Positions 9,958 through 20,333 of a stretch of 64,000 nucleotides of DNA are shown here, piece by piece. Within the stretch, counting starts at the first letter, position 1; the number at the start of each line of letters is the position of its first letter. The stretch covers positions 248,001 to 312,000 of the forward strand of contig NZ_JACVBX010000005.1 of assembly GCF_014852585.1 (NCBI RefSeq). The letters are read 5' to 3'. The position numbers were made by a program, and so were the translations under genes. A model generated the notes under the pieces. That model made no database searches and had not been told where the DNA came from. It worked only from the letters and a program-made list of their open reading frames with translations. This DNA comes from Pseudomonas sp. PDM18. Its GTDB lineage: Bacteria; Pseudomonadota; Gammaproteobacteria; Pseudomonadales; Pseudomonadaceae.

Positions 9958-11262
9958 TCAGTCCTCGTCGTTGAGATAGCTGACCTTGCGCAGGTCAGGC
10001 AGCAGCAGGCAGACCAGCAGCGCCACGCCGCACATGACCGAAACGTAGATGTAGAACACCTCTTCCATGCCCATGGTCTTCAGGCCCAGCGCGGCGTATT
10101 CGGCGGAGCCGCCGAAGATCGCGTTGCCCACCGCGTAGGACAGGCCCACGCCCAGGGCGCGAATCTGCGGCGGGAACATCTCCGCCTTGATCAGGCCGCT
10201 GATCGAGGTGTACAGGCTGACGATGGCCATGGCCGCGATGATCAGCACGAAGGCCAGGTACGGGCTGCTCACCGCCTTCAGCGCGGAGAGGATCGGCCAG
10301 GTGAAGATCATCCCCAGGGCGCCGAACCAGAGCATCGAGGTCTTGCGGCCGATGCGGTCGGACAGCGCGCCGAACAGCGGCTGCATGCACATGTAGCAGA
10401 ACAGCGCGAAGGTCATCACGCCGCTGGCCACCTTCGGGTCCATGCCGGCGGTATTCACCAGGTATTTCTGCATGTAGGTGGTGAAGGTGTAGAAGATCAG
10501 CGAGCCGCCGGCGGTGAAGCCGAGCACGGTGAAGAAGGCGCGCTTGTGGTGGGTGAACAGCTCGGCGAGCGTGCCCGACTCCTTGCGGTTGAGGTTCGAC
10601 TCCTTGGCCGTCTCGTGCAGCGAACGGCGCAGGTAGAAGGCGATCACCGCGGTGATGGCGCCGACCACGAAGGGAATCCGCCAGCCCCATTCCTTCAGCT
10701 CGTCGGTGGTCAGCAGTTGCTGCAGGACGACCACCACCAGCACGGCCAGCAGTTGCCCGCCGATCAGGGTCACGTACTGGAAGGAGGCGAAGAAGCCGCG
10801 CTGGCCCTTGAGCGCCACTTCGCTCATGTAGGTCGCGCTGGTGCCGTACTCGCCGCCCACGGAGAGGCCCTGGAACAGCCGCGCCAACAGCAGCAGAGCG
10901 GGCGCTGCGACGCCGATGGTGGCGTAGGTCGGCATCACCGCAATCGCCAGCGAGCCGCCGCACATCATCAGCACCGAGATCATCATCGCGGTCTTGCGGC
11001 CCTTCTTGTCGGCGATGCGGCCGAACAGCCAGCCGCCGATCGGGCGCATCAAAAAGCCTGCGGCGAATACCCCGGCGGTGTTGAGCAGTTGCACCGTCGG
11101 GTCGTCGGAGGGGAAGAAGGCGTGGGCGAAGTACAGCGCGGTGAAGGCGTAGACGTAGAAGTCGAACCACTCCACCAGGTTGCCCGACGAAGCGCCGACG
11201 ATGGCAAGGATGCGCGAGCGGCGCTCGTGGGCGGAATATTGCGGTGCGGCAGGTGTGTTCAT
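9958..11262 (-). CDS. MFS transporter, metabolite:H+ symporter (MHS) family, KgtP-like
   Basis: A 434-residue, 12-helix importer of the MHS family. The segment [20 protein letters not shown] is the family hallmark at helix 1, and [13 protein letters not shown] is the loop 2-3 MFS motif. Related Pseudomonas proteins import alpha-ketoglutarate or other dicarboxylates. The ATG at 11262 was chosen because the family N-terminus begins right after it; the upstream extension to 11367 has no matching sequence. A second member of the family is encoded at 55940-57247. Confidence 0.85.
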   Translation of the reverse strand: MNTPAAPQYSAHERRSRILAIVGASSGNLVEWFDFYVYAFTALYFAHAFFPSDDPTVQLLNTAGVFAAGFLMRPIGGWLFGRIADKKGRKTAMMISVLMMCGGSLAIAVMPTYATIGVAAPALLLLARLFQGLSVGGEYGTSATYMSEVALKGQRGFFASFQYVTLIGGQLLAVLVVVVLQQLLTTDELKEWGWRIPFVVGAITAVIAFYLRRSLHETAKESNLNRKESGTLAELFTHHKRAFFTVLGFTAGGSLIFYTFTTYMQKYLVNTAGMDPKVASGVMTFALFCYMCMQPLFGALSDRIGRKTSMLWFGALGMIFTWPILSALKAVSSPYLAFVLIIAAMAIVSLYTSISGLIKAEMFPPQIRALGVGLSYAVGNAIFGGSAEYAALGLKTMGMEEVFYIYVSVMCGVALLVCLLLPDLRKVSYLNDED

Positions 11263-11513
11263 GGGGATTCTCTTGTCAGTTGGAACAGCGTCCCGTCTTG
11301 ATGGACGGAAATCCTTCTGCCGTCCGTGCCCGCACCTCGCTCCAGATGCGAAGTTTCCCGGACACAATCAGAAACAGTATAGACACCTCCGATAGCCAGC
11401 TAACGAAATCCGCGGGTCGACCAGCCCTTTTGGTTCGAATATCGGACACCGGCGAACGCGCGTTTGTCGTTTCCGATTGACCGGCCACTAGCCAGCTTCT
11501 ATCGTTGGCCCCG

Positions 11514-11559
11514 CTCCCGGCCCTGCGGGAGACTTGTCAGGTACCCCTCGCAGGGCCGG
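11514..11559. repeat. Two mutually exclusive stem-loops downstream of glmS
   Basis: CTCCCG/CGGGAG (11514-11519, 11526-11531) can form a short hairpin. The overlapping 11-nt arms CCGGCCCTGCG (11517-11527) and CGCAGGGCCGG (11549-11559) form a longer alternative stem. It lies between the MHS transporter and glmS. Confidence 0.6.
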
Positions 11560-11563
11560 AGTC

Positions 11564-11588
11564 CGACCTTGTCCACAAGACAAGGTCG
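11564..11588. repeat. Perfect 10-bp stem-loop
   Basis: CGACCTTGTC (11564-11573), loop CACAA, GACAAGGTCG (11579-11588). It is immediately adjacent to the preceding structure and shows no T-run on either strand. Confidence 0.65.
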
Positions 11589-11608
11589 ATTTCCATTCCC
11601 CTCGTGTA

Positions 11609-11666
11609 GCGGCTCAAGCCGCCTGGCCTCGGTGCCCCGTCCATACCCCCGGACGTGCAGGCACCG
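11609..11666. repeat. Two further stem-loops in the glmS downstream region
   Basis: GCGGCT-CA-AGCCGC (11609-11622) is followed by CGGTGCC (11630-11636) paired with GGCACCG (11660-11666), with GTCC/GGAC nested inside (11639-11642, 11651-11654). Together with the preceding two entries this gives four or five consecutive palindromes in about 150 bp. The rest of 11263-11765 shows no gene. Confidence 0.6.
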
Positions 11667-11722
11667 GGGGAATGTTGATCCGCCCCCTCGCCTTTCCCCC
11701 TGAGTTCCCACGCCCTGAAACG

Positions 11723-11748
11723 AAAAAAGGCCCCCGAAGGGACCTTTC
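11723..11748 (-). terminator. glmS rho-independent terminator
   Basis: On the minus strand AAAGGTCCC-TTCG-GGGGCCTTT forms a 9-bp stem with a UUCG tetraloop and one G-U pair, followed by a T-run. It starts about 18 bp after the glmS stop. Confidence 0.9.
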
Positions 11749-11765
11749 TCCTGACACCTGCGCGC

Positions 11766-13601
<1,836 letters not shown>

Positions 13602-13616
13602 GGCTTGGCTCTCCTG

Positions 13617-14387
13617 TCAGTCTTCGCAGCGCGCGCGGATCACTTTCACGCCGCGCGCCTGGATCAGTTCGAACGCTTCATCGCTCAGGCGTTCGTCGGT
13701 AATCAGGGTCTGGACGCTGCTCCAGGGCAGCTCCAGGTTGGGAATGCGCCGGCCCAGCTTGTCGGACTCGGCCATGACGATCACCTCACGGGCGACCTCG
13801 GCCATGACCCGGCTCAGGCCCAGCAGTTCGTTGAAGGTCGTCGTGCCACGCTCAAGGTCCAGCCCGGTGGCGCCAATGAACAGCTGATCGAAATCGTAGG
13901 AGCGCAGCACCTGTTCGGCCACCTGGCCCTGGAACGACTCCGAGTGCGGGTCCCAGGTACCCCCGGTCATCAGCAGCACCGGTTCGCGCTCCAGCTCACG
14001 CAGGGCATTGGCCACACTCAGGGAGTTGGTCATCACCACAAGGCCGGGCTTGCGGCCAAGCTCCGGGATCAGCGCGGCGGTAGTGCTGCCGCTGTCGATG
14101 ATGATCCGCGCGTGCTCACGGATGCAGGCGGCCGCGGCGCGACCAATGGCCTGCTTGTAGCGCGACAGCGGCTGGCTCGGCTCGGCGATCAGCTCGTGGG
14201 GCATCGGCACGGCGCCACCGTAGCGGCGCAGCAGCAGGCCGTTGCCTTCCAGGGCGGCCAAGTCCTTGCGGATGGTCACCTCGGAGGTGGCGAAGCGGCG
14301 CGCGAGATCGTCCACGCTGACTTCGCCCTGTTCGGCGAGCAGCGCCAGGATGTCGTGGCGGCGTTGAGGTGTGTTGCGTTTCGACAT
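13617..14387 (-). CDS. glmR: GlmR, DeoR-family regulator upstream of glmS
   Basis: A 256-residue DeoR/GlpR-type repressor: winged helix-turn-helix at about 6-57 (RRHDILALLAEQGEVSVDDL... SEVTIRKDL) and a C-terminal sugar-phosphate-sensing domain with IIIDSGSTTAAL and GATGLD motifs. In P. aeruginosa GlmR controls amino-sugar metabolism and affects envelope stress resistance. It is cotranscribed with glmS (15 bp gap). Upstream in this genome lies dgcH rather than the glmU region expected from PAO1 (from memory). Confidence 0.92.
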   Translation of the reverse strand: MSKRNTPQRRHDILALLAEQGEVSVDDLARRFATSEVTIRKDLAALEGNGLLLRRYGGAVPMPHELIAEPSQPLSRYKQAIGRAAAACIREHARIIIDSGSTTAALIPELGRKPGLVVMTNSLSVANALRELEREPVLLMTGGTWDPHSESFQGQVAEQVLRSYDFDQLFIGATGLDLERGTTTFNELLGLSRVMAEVAREVIVMAESDKLGRRIPNLELPWSSVQTLITDERLSDEAFELIQARGVKVIRARCED

Positions 14388-14478
14388 GAACGATTAAGTT
14401 TCGATTAGAAAGATAATAGATCGAATCAAAACCTATGTTCTTTCGTTCGTCAAGATTTTCCCGCATGAACGGAAGTGC

Positions 14479-14516
14479 TTCCCTGTAGGAGCGAGCTTGC
14501 TCGCTCCTACAGGGAA
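14479..14516. repeat. REP element (family A), single near-perfect palindrome
   Basis: Arms of 18 nt, TTCCCTGTAGGAGCGAGC (14479-14496) and its exact complement (14499-14516), are separated by TT. The GTAGGAGCGAGC core is the dispersed Pseudomonas REP sequence also found at 24455, 27824, 41267 and 55623. It lies just downstream of the dgcH stop and upstream of glmR. Confidence 0.9.
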
Positions 14517-14525
14517 GGGATGCGA

Positions 14526-16568
14526 TCAGTCGACTTCGAGGCGATTGCGCCCGCCGCGCTTGGCGCGGTACAGCGCCTGGTCGGCGCGTTCGAACACGGC
14601 CTCGGCGCGCTCGCCGTCGCGGAACGCCGTCAGACCCGCCGAGCAGGTGATGCTCAGGCGTTCGCCCTTGAAGTGGAACGGGCAGGCTTCGATGGCGCCG
14701 CGCAGCACGTCGAGCAGTTGTTGTCCGCCGTCCAGCGGCGTGGCGGGCAGCAGCACGACGAACTCCTCGCCGCCGTATCGTGCGATGAAGTCGGTCTTGC
14801 GCACGCGCTTGGCCAGTTCGTTGGCGATGATCTTCAGCACCTTGTCACCCGCGAGGTGGCCGAAGTCGTCGTTGATGCGCTTGAAGTGGTCGACGTCGAG
14901 CACCGCCAGCAGCAGGTCACCGCCGTAGCGCTCCCAGCGCGAGACCTCCAGCTCCAGCCGCTCGCTCAATGCGGCACGGTTAGGCAGGCCGGTCAGGGCA
15001 TCGGTCATGGCCTTCTGGCGCTGGTCCTCGATGTTCGCCTGGAAGTTGCGGGCCTCCTCTTCCATGCTGGTGACGCGGGTCACCAGCGACTGGATGCGCT
15101 CGCCCACTTCGCGCTCACGGACTTCGCGCTCCTCGCGGAAGCGGTCCATGGTGCCGACCAAGCCCTGCAGGCGCGACTCGACATTGCGCTTGAGGCCTTC
15201 CAGGTCGGTTGCCTCCAGCACGCTTTCCTTCAGGCCGCTGACCTGTTCACGCAGGGTATCGTCCAGGTCGCGGGCGCTGGAGCTGGAGCCACTGTGGTTC
15301 TCCTGGACCACCTGCAGGCCGTCGAGGAAGGTGCCCAGGCGTTCATTGAGCTGGTGCAGATAGCCTTCGAACTCGCGCTGGCCGCTGTCATTGAGCGACA
15401 GCACCAGGACGCCCAGGTCATCCAGCACCGGCACCAGTTCGTACCAGTTGAGGCTGCCATGGATGCGCGAGCGCAGCTCCTCGGCCTGGATCTGCTGGGC
15501 GGCCGGCAGGTGCATCTCGTCCAGCAGGCGCAGCAGGCTCGCCTCGATGTGCGGCGCTACGGCGCTGTAACCGGGCTCCGGGCGTGGCGGCAGAGCGTAG
15601 GGATCGTTGGCCTGGCGCGCGTCTTCCGGCGTGCCGAACAGGCCGGGCGGCACCGGCAGGCTGTCGAGCAAGTTGGAATCGTCGTGGACGGCAGACTTCG
15701 CTGCGGGCGCCGGAACCATTGCCTCTGCCATGGCAACAGGTTCGGGCAGCGAGGTCGCAGATGGTGCGGCGACGGATTCTGGCGCGAGAGTCGAAGCCAC
15801 GGCGTCGGCCCGTTCCAAGACGGGCTCGGCAACCGCTTCAGCGCCCACCTGCTCGGCGCGTGCAGGTGCAGGTGCAGGTGCAGGTGCAGGTGCAGGTGCA
15901 GGTGCAGGTGCAGGTGCAGGTGCAGCAGGTTGGGCGACAGCGGGCAACGGCTCAACCATCGCTGCTTCGTCGATGGGCGTGGCTTCTAGCGTTGCTGCGG
16001 GCGCAGTGGCCACCGATTCCGGTAAGTCTGCGTCGTCGTTGTCCCGGCTGCCGAACAGCCGTTGGAGGAAGCCGGGGCGTTGCTCGCCGCCGCCATTGCC
16101 AAAATGGTCCAGCACCTGCCGCTGCAGGCGGCTGAGTTCGGCCAGAAGCGCAGGAAGTTCGCGGGAGGAACTGCCGCGGCTGGGAATGTCCTTGGACAGG
16201 CGCTTGAGTGGCTTGCGTACGTCGCCCGGCATGTCCAGTGACAACAGTTGTTGCGACAGCTGGCTGAGCGCGGCGATGTTCTGCTCGACGCGCTGCTGGC
16301 GGCGCTGCTCGGAGTCGAGCACGGCCTTTTCCAGCTGCGGGATCAGGCGCGACAGGCCGGCGTCCATATCGTCGCGGCGCAACACTTCGCGCAGCTCCTT
16401 CATGCAGGCGTCCACTGCCTTGTCGCTGCCCTCGGCCGCCAGGCTGCTGCGCACCAGGCCGCGGCGCAGCAGGTCGAGACGGGCATCCCAGCGGCGCTCG
16501 AGCTTTTCCTGCTGCTCGAGGTTGTCCAGGTATTTCTGTTTCCAGCGTTGGTCGTCGTCGCGACTCAT
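14526..16568 (-). CDS. dgcH: Diguanylate cyclase DgcH (GGDEF domain)
   Basis: Synthesises cyclic di-GMP from two GTP, promoting biofilm formation. The 680-residue protein has an N-terminal coiled-coil region (about 1-150), a low-complexity Ala/Pro/Glu linker (about 185-300), a middle helical region, and a C-terminal GGDEF domain with active-site GGEEF (599-603) preceded by an RxxD inhibitory site (RKTD, 590-593). No membrane segments are visible, so it is cytoplasmic. The linker contains about ten Ala-Pro dipeptides encoded by a hexanucleotide tandem repeat at 15861-15924. Its start overlaps the stop of the upstream phosphatase-fold gene, and the pair resembles PA5487-PA5488. Confidence 0.92.
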   Translation of the reverse strand: MSRDDDQRWKQKYLDNLEQQEKLERRWDARLDLLRRGLVRSSLAAEGSDKAVDACMKELREVLRRDDMDAGLSRLIPQLEKAVLDSEQRRQQRVEQNIAALSQLSQQLLSLDMPGDVRKPLKRLSKDIPSRGSSSRELPALLAELSRLQRQVLDHFGNGGGEQRPGFLQRLFGSRDNDDADLPESVATAPAATLEATPIDEAAMVEPLPAVAQPAAPAPAPAPAPAPAPAPAPAPARAEQVGAEAVAEPVLERADAVASTLAPESVAAPSATSLPEPVAMAEAMVPAPAAKSAVHDDSNLLDSLPVPPGLFGTPEDARQANDPYALPPRPEPGYSAVAPHIEASLLRLLDEMHLPAAQQIQAEELRSRIHGSLNWYELVPVLDDLGVLVLSLNDSGQREFEGYLHQLNERLGTFLDGLQVVQENHSGSSSSARDLDDTLREQVSGLKESVLEATDLEGLKRNVESRLQGLVGTMDRFREEREVREREVGERIQSLVTRVTSMEEEARNFQANIEDQRQKAMTDALTGLPNRAALSERLELEVSRWERYGGDLLLAVLDVDHFKRINDDFGHLAGDKVLKIIANELAKRVRKTDFIARYGGEEFVVLLPATPLDGGQQLLDVLRGAIEACPFHFKGERLSITCSAGLTAFRDGERAEAVFERADQALYRAKRGGRNRLEVD
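15861..15924. repeat. Hexanucleotide tandem repeat (TGCAGG)n inside dgcH
   Basis: Ten perfect copies of TGCAGG plus TGCA cover 64 bp. On the coding strand this gives an uninterrupted Ala-Pro run in the linker of DgcH. Because the unit is six bases, gain or loss of copies changes linker length in two-residue steps without a frameshift. Confidence 0.95.
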
Positions 16569-17437
16569 TCAGGGGCCTCGCCGCGCAAGGCGAGCGACGA
16601 GGACGAACGCAGGGCATCCGGCAGGCGGATTTCTACGGCCACGGGCAGGTGGTCGGAAATCGGGTGCGGGAGGACACTGACGCGTTCCAGCGCCAGCTCG
16701 GAACTGAGCAGGATGTGGTCCAGGCAGCGCTGCGGGCGCCAACTGGGGAATGTAGCCTCGACCTGCGGGGCGATGAGCTGGAGGTCGCGCAATGGCGAGC
16801 TTTCCAGCAGGTCGGTGGCATGGGTGTTCATGTCGCCCATCAGCACGTGGTGGCGGTAGTCCTGCAGCAGCTCGCGAATGTAGGCGAGCTGGCGGGTGCG
16901 GGTCCGCGCGCCGAGGGCCAGGTGCATCATCACCACGGCCAGCGCGTCCTTGCCTTCGCCGAAGCGCATGAGGATCGCACCGCGTCCGGGCGGGCCGGGC
17001 AGCGGGTGGTCCTCCAGCGCGGTGGGCTGCAGGCGGCTGAGCAGGCCGTTGCTGTGCTGGGCGATGCGCCCGAGATTGCGGTTGAGCTGCTGGTACCAGT
17101 AGGGGAAGGCACCGAGCTGAGCCAGGTGTTCGACCTGGTTGATGTTGCCGGAGCGGATGCTGCCGCCATCAGCTTCCTGCAGCGCGACCACATCGTAGTC
17201 AAGCAGCAGATCGCCGATGCGCTGGAGATTGCTGGCGCGCCCGGCGGTCGGCAGCAGGTGCTGCCAGCCGCGGGTCAGGTAGTGGCGGTACCTTTCGGTA
17301 CTGATGCCGACCTGGATGTTGAAGCTGAGCAGGCGAAGCCGGCCGTCGTCGGGCAGACCGGCGGATGTCCCATGGGCGGCATTCACCCGCGGGGCGCAGG
17401 CCCCCGCGACACGATCACGAGTCCGCCGGCGCAGCAT
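16565..17437 (-). CDS. Endonuclease/exonuclease/phosphatase-fold protein
   Basis: A 290-residue member of the EEP (Mg2+-dependent DNase I-like) superfamily. Characteristic positions are visible: LSFNIQ near the N-terminus, LQEADGG (catalytic Glu), MGDMNTH (Asp/Asn metal site), and SDHLPV near the C-terminus. The substrate could be nucleic acid or a phosphoester lipid; sequence does not decide. There is no signal peptide. It overlaps dgcH by 4 bp (ATGA-type junction), so the two are probably cotranslated. Confidence 0.85.
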   Translation of the reverse strand: MLRRRTRDRVAGACAPRVNAAHGTSAGLPDDGRLRLLSFNIQVGISTERYRHYLTRGWQHLLPTAGRASNLQRIGDLLLDYDVVALQEADGGSIRSGNINQVEHLAQLGAFPYWYQQLNRNLGRIAQHSNGLLSRLQPTALEDHPLPGPPGRGAILMRFGEGKDALAVVMMHLALGARTRTRQLAYIRELLQDYRHHVLMGDMNTHATDLLESSPLRDLQLIAPQVEATFPSWRPQRCLDHILLSSELALERVSVLPHPISDHLPVAVEIRLPDALRSSSSLALRGEAPE

Positions 17438-17449
17438 CGTCTTCGGCCC

Positions 17450-18091
17450 TTACTGAGCGGCCTTGGCGTCGGCGCGTTCCTTGGCGATCAGCTGGTCAGC
17501 CAGCTGCAGCGCCTCGTCCGGGCCACCGGCCGAGCCGATGTCGAAGCGGTACTTGCCATTGACCACCAGGGTCGGCACGCCGCTGATCTGGTAGGCCATC
17601 GCCAGTTTCTTGGCCTTTTCGATCTGGCCCTTGATGGCGAAGGAGTTGTAGGTGCTCAGGAACTTGTCCTTGTCCACACCCTGTTCGGCGACGAAGTCAG
17701 CCATTTCTTCCGGGGTGGTCAGGGCTTTGGGGTTGTTGTGCAGCTTCTCGAAGATCGAGTGGTGCACCTTCTTCTCCACGCCCATGGATTCCAGGGTCAG
17801 GAACAGCTGGCCGTGGATGTTCCACAGGCCGCCGAACATGGCCGGAATACGCACGAAGTGAACGTCGGCCGGCAGCTTCTCGACCCACGGGTTGATGGTC
17901 GGCTCGAACGCGTAGCAGTGCGGGCAGCCGTACCAGAACAGCTCCACCACCTCGATCTTGCCGGGCTGGGAGACCGGAACGGCCTGGTTCAGCTCGGTGT
18001 AGTTCTTGCCAGCTTCGAAGTCGGCGGCGTTCGCGTTGACGGCGAACAGGCCGGCGAAGGCAAGAGCGGCGGTGAAAATCAGGTTACGCAT
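17450..18091 (-). CDS. dsbA: Thiol:disulfide interchange protein DsbA
   Basis: Periplasmic oxidase that introduces disulfide bonds into exported proteins and is reoxidised by DsbB. The 213-residue precursor has a signal peptide cleaved after ANA (22) and a thioredoxin-fold active site CPHC (56-59) in FWYGCPHCYAFEP. A cis-Pro-like VPTLVV segment is near 160. It sits next to cytochromes c4 and c5, whose maturation also needs periplasmic thiol chemistry. It is separated from c4 by a terminator, so it has its own promoter. Confidence 0.97.
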   Translation of the reverse strand: MRNLIFTAALAFAGLFAVNANAADFEAGKNYTELNQAVPVSQPGKIEVVELFWYGCPHCYAFEPTINPWVEKLPADVHFVRIPAMFGGLWNIHGQLFLTLESMGVEKKVHHSIFEKLHNNPKALTTPEEMADFVAEQGVDKDKFLSTYNSFAIKGQIEKAKKLAMAYQISGVPTLVVNGKYRFDIGSAGGPDEALQLADQLIAKERADAKAAQ

Positions 18092-18196
18092 GGTTCACTC
18101 CTTGGCTGAGCGGAACCGCCACGCTGCACGCGGCGGGATGAAGCGGTTTGACCGGAGGGGCCAGACACGGTTCCAGCATTGTAGTGGGGGCGGATG

Positions 18197-18228
18197 CAAA
18201 AAAGGGCGGCCTGAGCCACCCTTTTTTT
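18197..18228. terminator. Strong terminator between cytochrome c4 and dsbA genes
   Basis: GGGCGGC and GCCACCC arms with loop CTGA are flanked by A-runs on the left and T-runs on the right. It therefore works on the minus strand behind the c4 gene and looks bidirectional. Confidence 0.85.
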
Positions 18229-18270
18229 CGAAGCAGATTTTCGATCTGGCGTTTCCGCCACGAGGGCTGC

Positions 18271-18876
18271 TTAGTGCAGGCCTTCGATGTAGCTGGAGAT
18301 CGCGGCAATGTCCTTGTTGGACAGTTTGGCGGCGATGCTGCGCATGATCATGGCGTCGCCGTCGTTGGTGCGCTCGCCTTCGCGGAAGGCGGTCAGCTGC
18401 TTGACGGTGTACGCCGCATGCTGGCCACCCAGGTGCGGGAAGCCGGCTTCAGCGTTGCCCTGACCAGCCGGGTTGTGGCAACCGGTGCAGGCCGGCATGC
18501 CTTCGGCGAGCTTGCCGCCACGGAACAGGGCTTCACCCTGCGCGACCAGCTTGGGATCGGCGGCGCCGACGCTGCCGTTCTGGCTGGAGAAGTAGGCGGC
18601 GATATCTGCCAGGTCCTCATCGCTGAGGTTGGTCAGCAGGCCGGTCATTTCCAGCACGGTACGCTTGCCGTCCTTGATGTCGTGCATCTGCTTGAGCAGG
18701 TAACGCTCACCCTGCCCGGCCAGTTTCGGGAAGTTGGGCGCCATGCTGTTGCCATCGGCGCCGTGGCAGGCACCACAAACAGCAGCTTTCGCCTGACCGG
18801 CCTTGGCATCGCCAGCGGCGTTCGCCACACCGACAAGACCCAGGGTCAACAGCAGACTCACGATCAATTTGTTCAT
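18271..18876 (-). CDS. cc4: Diheme cytochrome c4
   Basis: Periplasmic electron carrier feeding terminal oxidases, notably cbb3-type. The 201-residue precursor has a signal peptide (cleavage after ANA, 20) and two CxxCH heme sites, CGACH (34-38) and CTGCH (130-134). Each half also carries a Met axial-ligand candidate, so it is a tandem duplication of a class I cytochrome domain. The monoheme cytochrome c5 gene lies 46 bp upstream on the same strand, suggesting cotranscription. Confidence 0.95.
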   Translation of the reverse strand: MNKLIVSLLLTLGLVGVANAAGDAKAGQAKAAVCGACHGADGNSMAPNFPKLAGQGERYLLKQMHDIKDGKRTVLEMTGLLTNLSDEDLADIAAYFSSQNGSVGAADPKLVAQGEALFRGGKLAEGMPACTGCHNPAGQGNAEAGFPHLGGQHAAYTVKQLTAFREGERTNDGDAMIMRSIAAKLSNKDIAAISSYIEGLH

Positions 18877-18922
18877 CAGCTAATCCAATAACGGCTAAGG
18901 GTGAAAGAGTAAGGCCTGGGAG

Positions 18923-19213
18923 TTACTTCGACATCCACTGGATAATTGTCTGGTAATCCTCGGCGCTGCAGTCGGTGCACAGGCCGCGAGGCGGCATCGC
19001 GTTGAAACCGTTGGTCACATGTTGCACCAGCGTGTCCATGCCCTTGTCCAGGCGTGGCTTCCAAGCGGCGGCGTCGCCCTTTTTCGGCGCCATTGGCAAC
19101 TGACCATTGTGGCAGGCGCCACAGGCTCTGTTGAAAACGGCTTCCGGATCCTGGGCCGCCAGGGCGCTGGATGCCAGCGCGGCAACGATGGCTGCGAACA
19201 GCAGTTTCTTCAT
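18923..19213 (-). CDS. Cytochrome c5
   Basis: Small periplasmic monoheme cytochrome. The ATG at 19213 gives a 96-residue precursor with signal peptide MKKLLFAAIVAALASSALA and follows a GAGG ribosome-binding site; the open frame to 19366 is rejected. The heme site is CGACH (31-35), the axial Met is in AMPPRG (73), and the CTDC pair (79-82) forms the disulfide typical of c5. It is upstream of and probably cotranscribed with cytochrome c4, as in other pseudomonads. Confidence 0.93.
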   Translation of the reverse strand: MKKLLFAAIVAALASSALAAQDPEAVFNRACGACHNGQLPMAPKKGDAAAWKPRLDKGMDTLVQHVTNGFNAMPPRGLCTDCSAEDYQTIIQWMSK

Positions 19214-19393
19214 GATTATCCTCATCGCAGGGAACATCCGCGTTCTTGATTGCGCGGACTCCAACGTTCCCGTGTGGCTCGACCCTGGGGGATAAAGCGC
19301 ACACAAAATCCGCGGCATTATATACTTCAGATGCCCAAACGGAAACGAAACCGCCCCCCGCGACACCGCGTCGCACCCGCCGCGAAGTTACCC

Positions 19394-20056
19394 ATGTCCT
19401 CGAATAACGCTACGAAAAACCCGATTCTCGGCCTCTGCCAACAGGCCACTTTCCTCATTTCCGCCGCCAAGGTGAACCAGTGCCCGGAAGACTCCGGCCT
19501 GGAAGTCGCCTTCGCCGGCCGCTCCAACGCGGGCAAGTCCAGCGCGCTGAACGCGCTGACCCACGCGAACCTGGCGCGAACCTCCAAGACCCCCGGCCGC
19601 ACCCAGTTACTGAACTTCTTCCGCCTGGATGACGAACGCCGCCTGGTCGACCTGCCCGGCTACGGCTACGCCAAGGTGCCGATCCCGCTGAAGCTGCACT
19701 GGCAGCAGCATCTGGAAGCTTATCTCTCCAGCCGCAATGCGCTAGCCGGCGTGGTGCTGATGATGGATATCCGCCACCCGCTGACCGACTTCGACCGCCT
19801 GATGCTCGACTGGGCGCAGGCCAGCCAGCTGCCGATCCACGTGCTGCTGACCAAGGCCGACAAGCTCGCCTACGGCGCGGCGAAGAATGCGCTGCTCAAG
19901 ACCCGCAAGGAAATCCTCGATGGCTGGGGCGATGTCGCCACCCTGCAGCTGTTCTCGGCGCCCAAGCGCCAGGGCGTGGAAGAGGCGCAGCTGGTCCTGG
20001 CCGGCTGGCTGGGGCTGCTGGATGAGGAAGAAGAGGAGGCCGGCGAGGAGGCCTGA
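19394..20056 (+). CDS. engB: Ribosome-biogenesis GTPase EngB (YihA/YsxC)
   Basis: Essential GTPase needed for late assembly of the 50S subunit. The 220-residue protein has G1 GRSNAGKS, G2-region TPGRTQ, G3 DLPGYG, G4 TKAD and a C-terminal acidic tail ([10 protein letters not shown]). The start at 19394 (MSSNN) places [12 protein letters not shown] at the N-terminus as in other Pseudomonas EngB; an earlier ATG at 19331 would add a basic, poorly conserved segment. It converges with ersA and polA. Confidence 0.95.
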   Translation: MSSNNATKNPILGLCQQATFLISAAKVNQCPEDSGLEVAFAGRSNAGKSSALNALTHANLARTSKTPGRTQLLNFFRLDDERRLVDLPGYGYAKVPIPLKLHWQQHLEAYLSSRNALAGVVLMMDIRHPLTDFDRLMLDWAQASQLPIHVLLTKADKLAYGAAKNALLKTRKEILDGWGDVATLQLFSAPKRQGVEEAQLVLAGWLGLLDEEEEEAGEEA

Positions 20057-20071
20057 GGCCGAATCGCAGGC

Positions 20072-20201
20072 AAAAAAAACCCCGAGCTTCGTATGGGGAG
20101 GGGGAAGTTCGGGGTTTAAGTCCGGACCGCTAGGGCGGGGTCCAGTAATCTGCCAACACTAAACACTGCAAAGGAGCATCGAAGGGCTTCACCAGCCATT
20201 C
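20072..20201 (-). ncRNA. ersA: Small RNA ErsA (Spot 42-position sRNA)
   Basis: Between convergent engB and polA, the minus strand shows an AlgU (sigma-22) promoter, GAACTT (20235-20230), 17 nt, TCAGA (20212-20208), then about 130 nt ending in a classic terminator (AACCCCGA...TCGGGGTT followed by eight T). Size, location and promoter type match P. aeruginosa ErsA, an Hfq-dependent envelope-stress sRNA known to regulate algC and oprD. The terminator-proximal loop has a C-rich single strand (CCCCCTCCCC), suited to pairing with Shine-Dalgarno sequences. The 5' end is estimated from the -10 position. Confidence 0.85.
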
Positions 20202-20207
20202 ACGAGT

Positions 20208-20235
20208 TCTGACTCGGCTCTTCGCGGGAAAGTTC
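20208..20235 (-). promoter_or_regulatory. AlgU/sigma-22 promoter of ersA
   Basis: A -35 GAACTT and a -10 TCAGA with a 17-bp spacer match the extracytoplasmic sigma AlgU consensus (GAACTT, 16-17 nt, TCTRA) except for one base. Confidence 0.8.
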
Positions 20236-20333
20236 AGCGGGTCACAAAAGATTTTTTCGGGCCGGCCCCCAAGGGCCTGAACAATCGTGCCAGAAGGCCC
20301 GGCTGACGGGCCTTGTGACCGTTCGTCCAGTCG

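Noticed and set aside
15861-15924. CRISPR array or minisatellite
   Set aside because: The unit is a 6-bp direct repeat without spacers and is in frame within dgcH.
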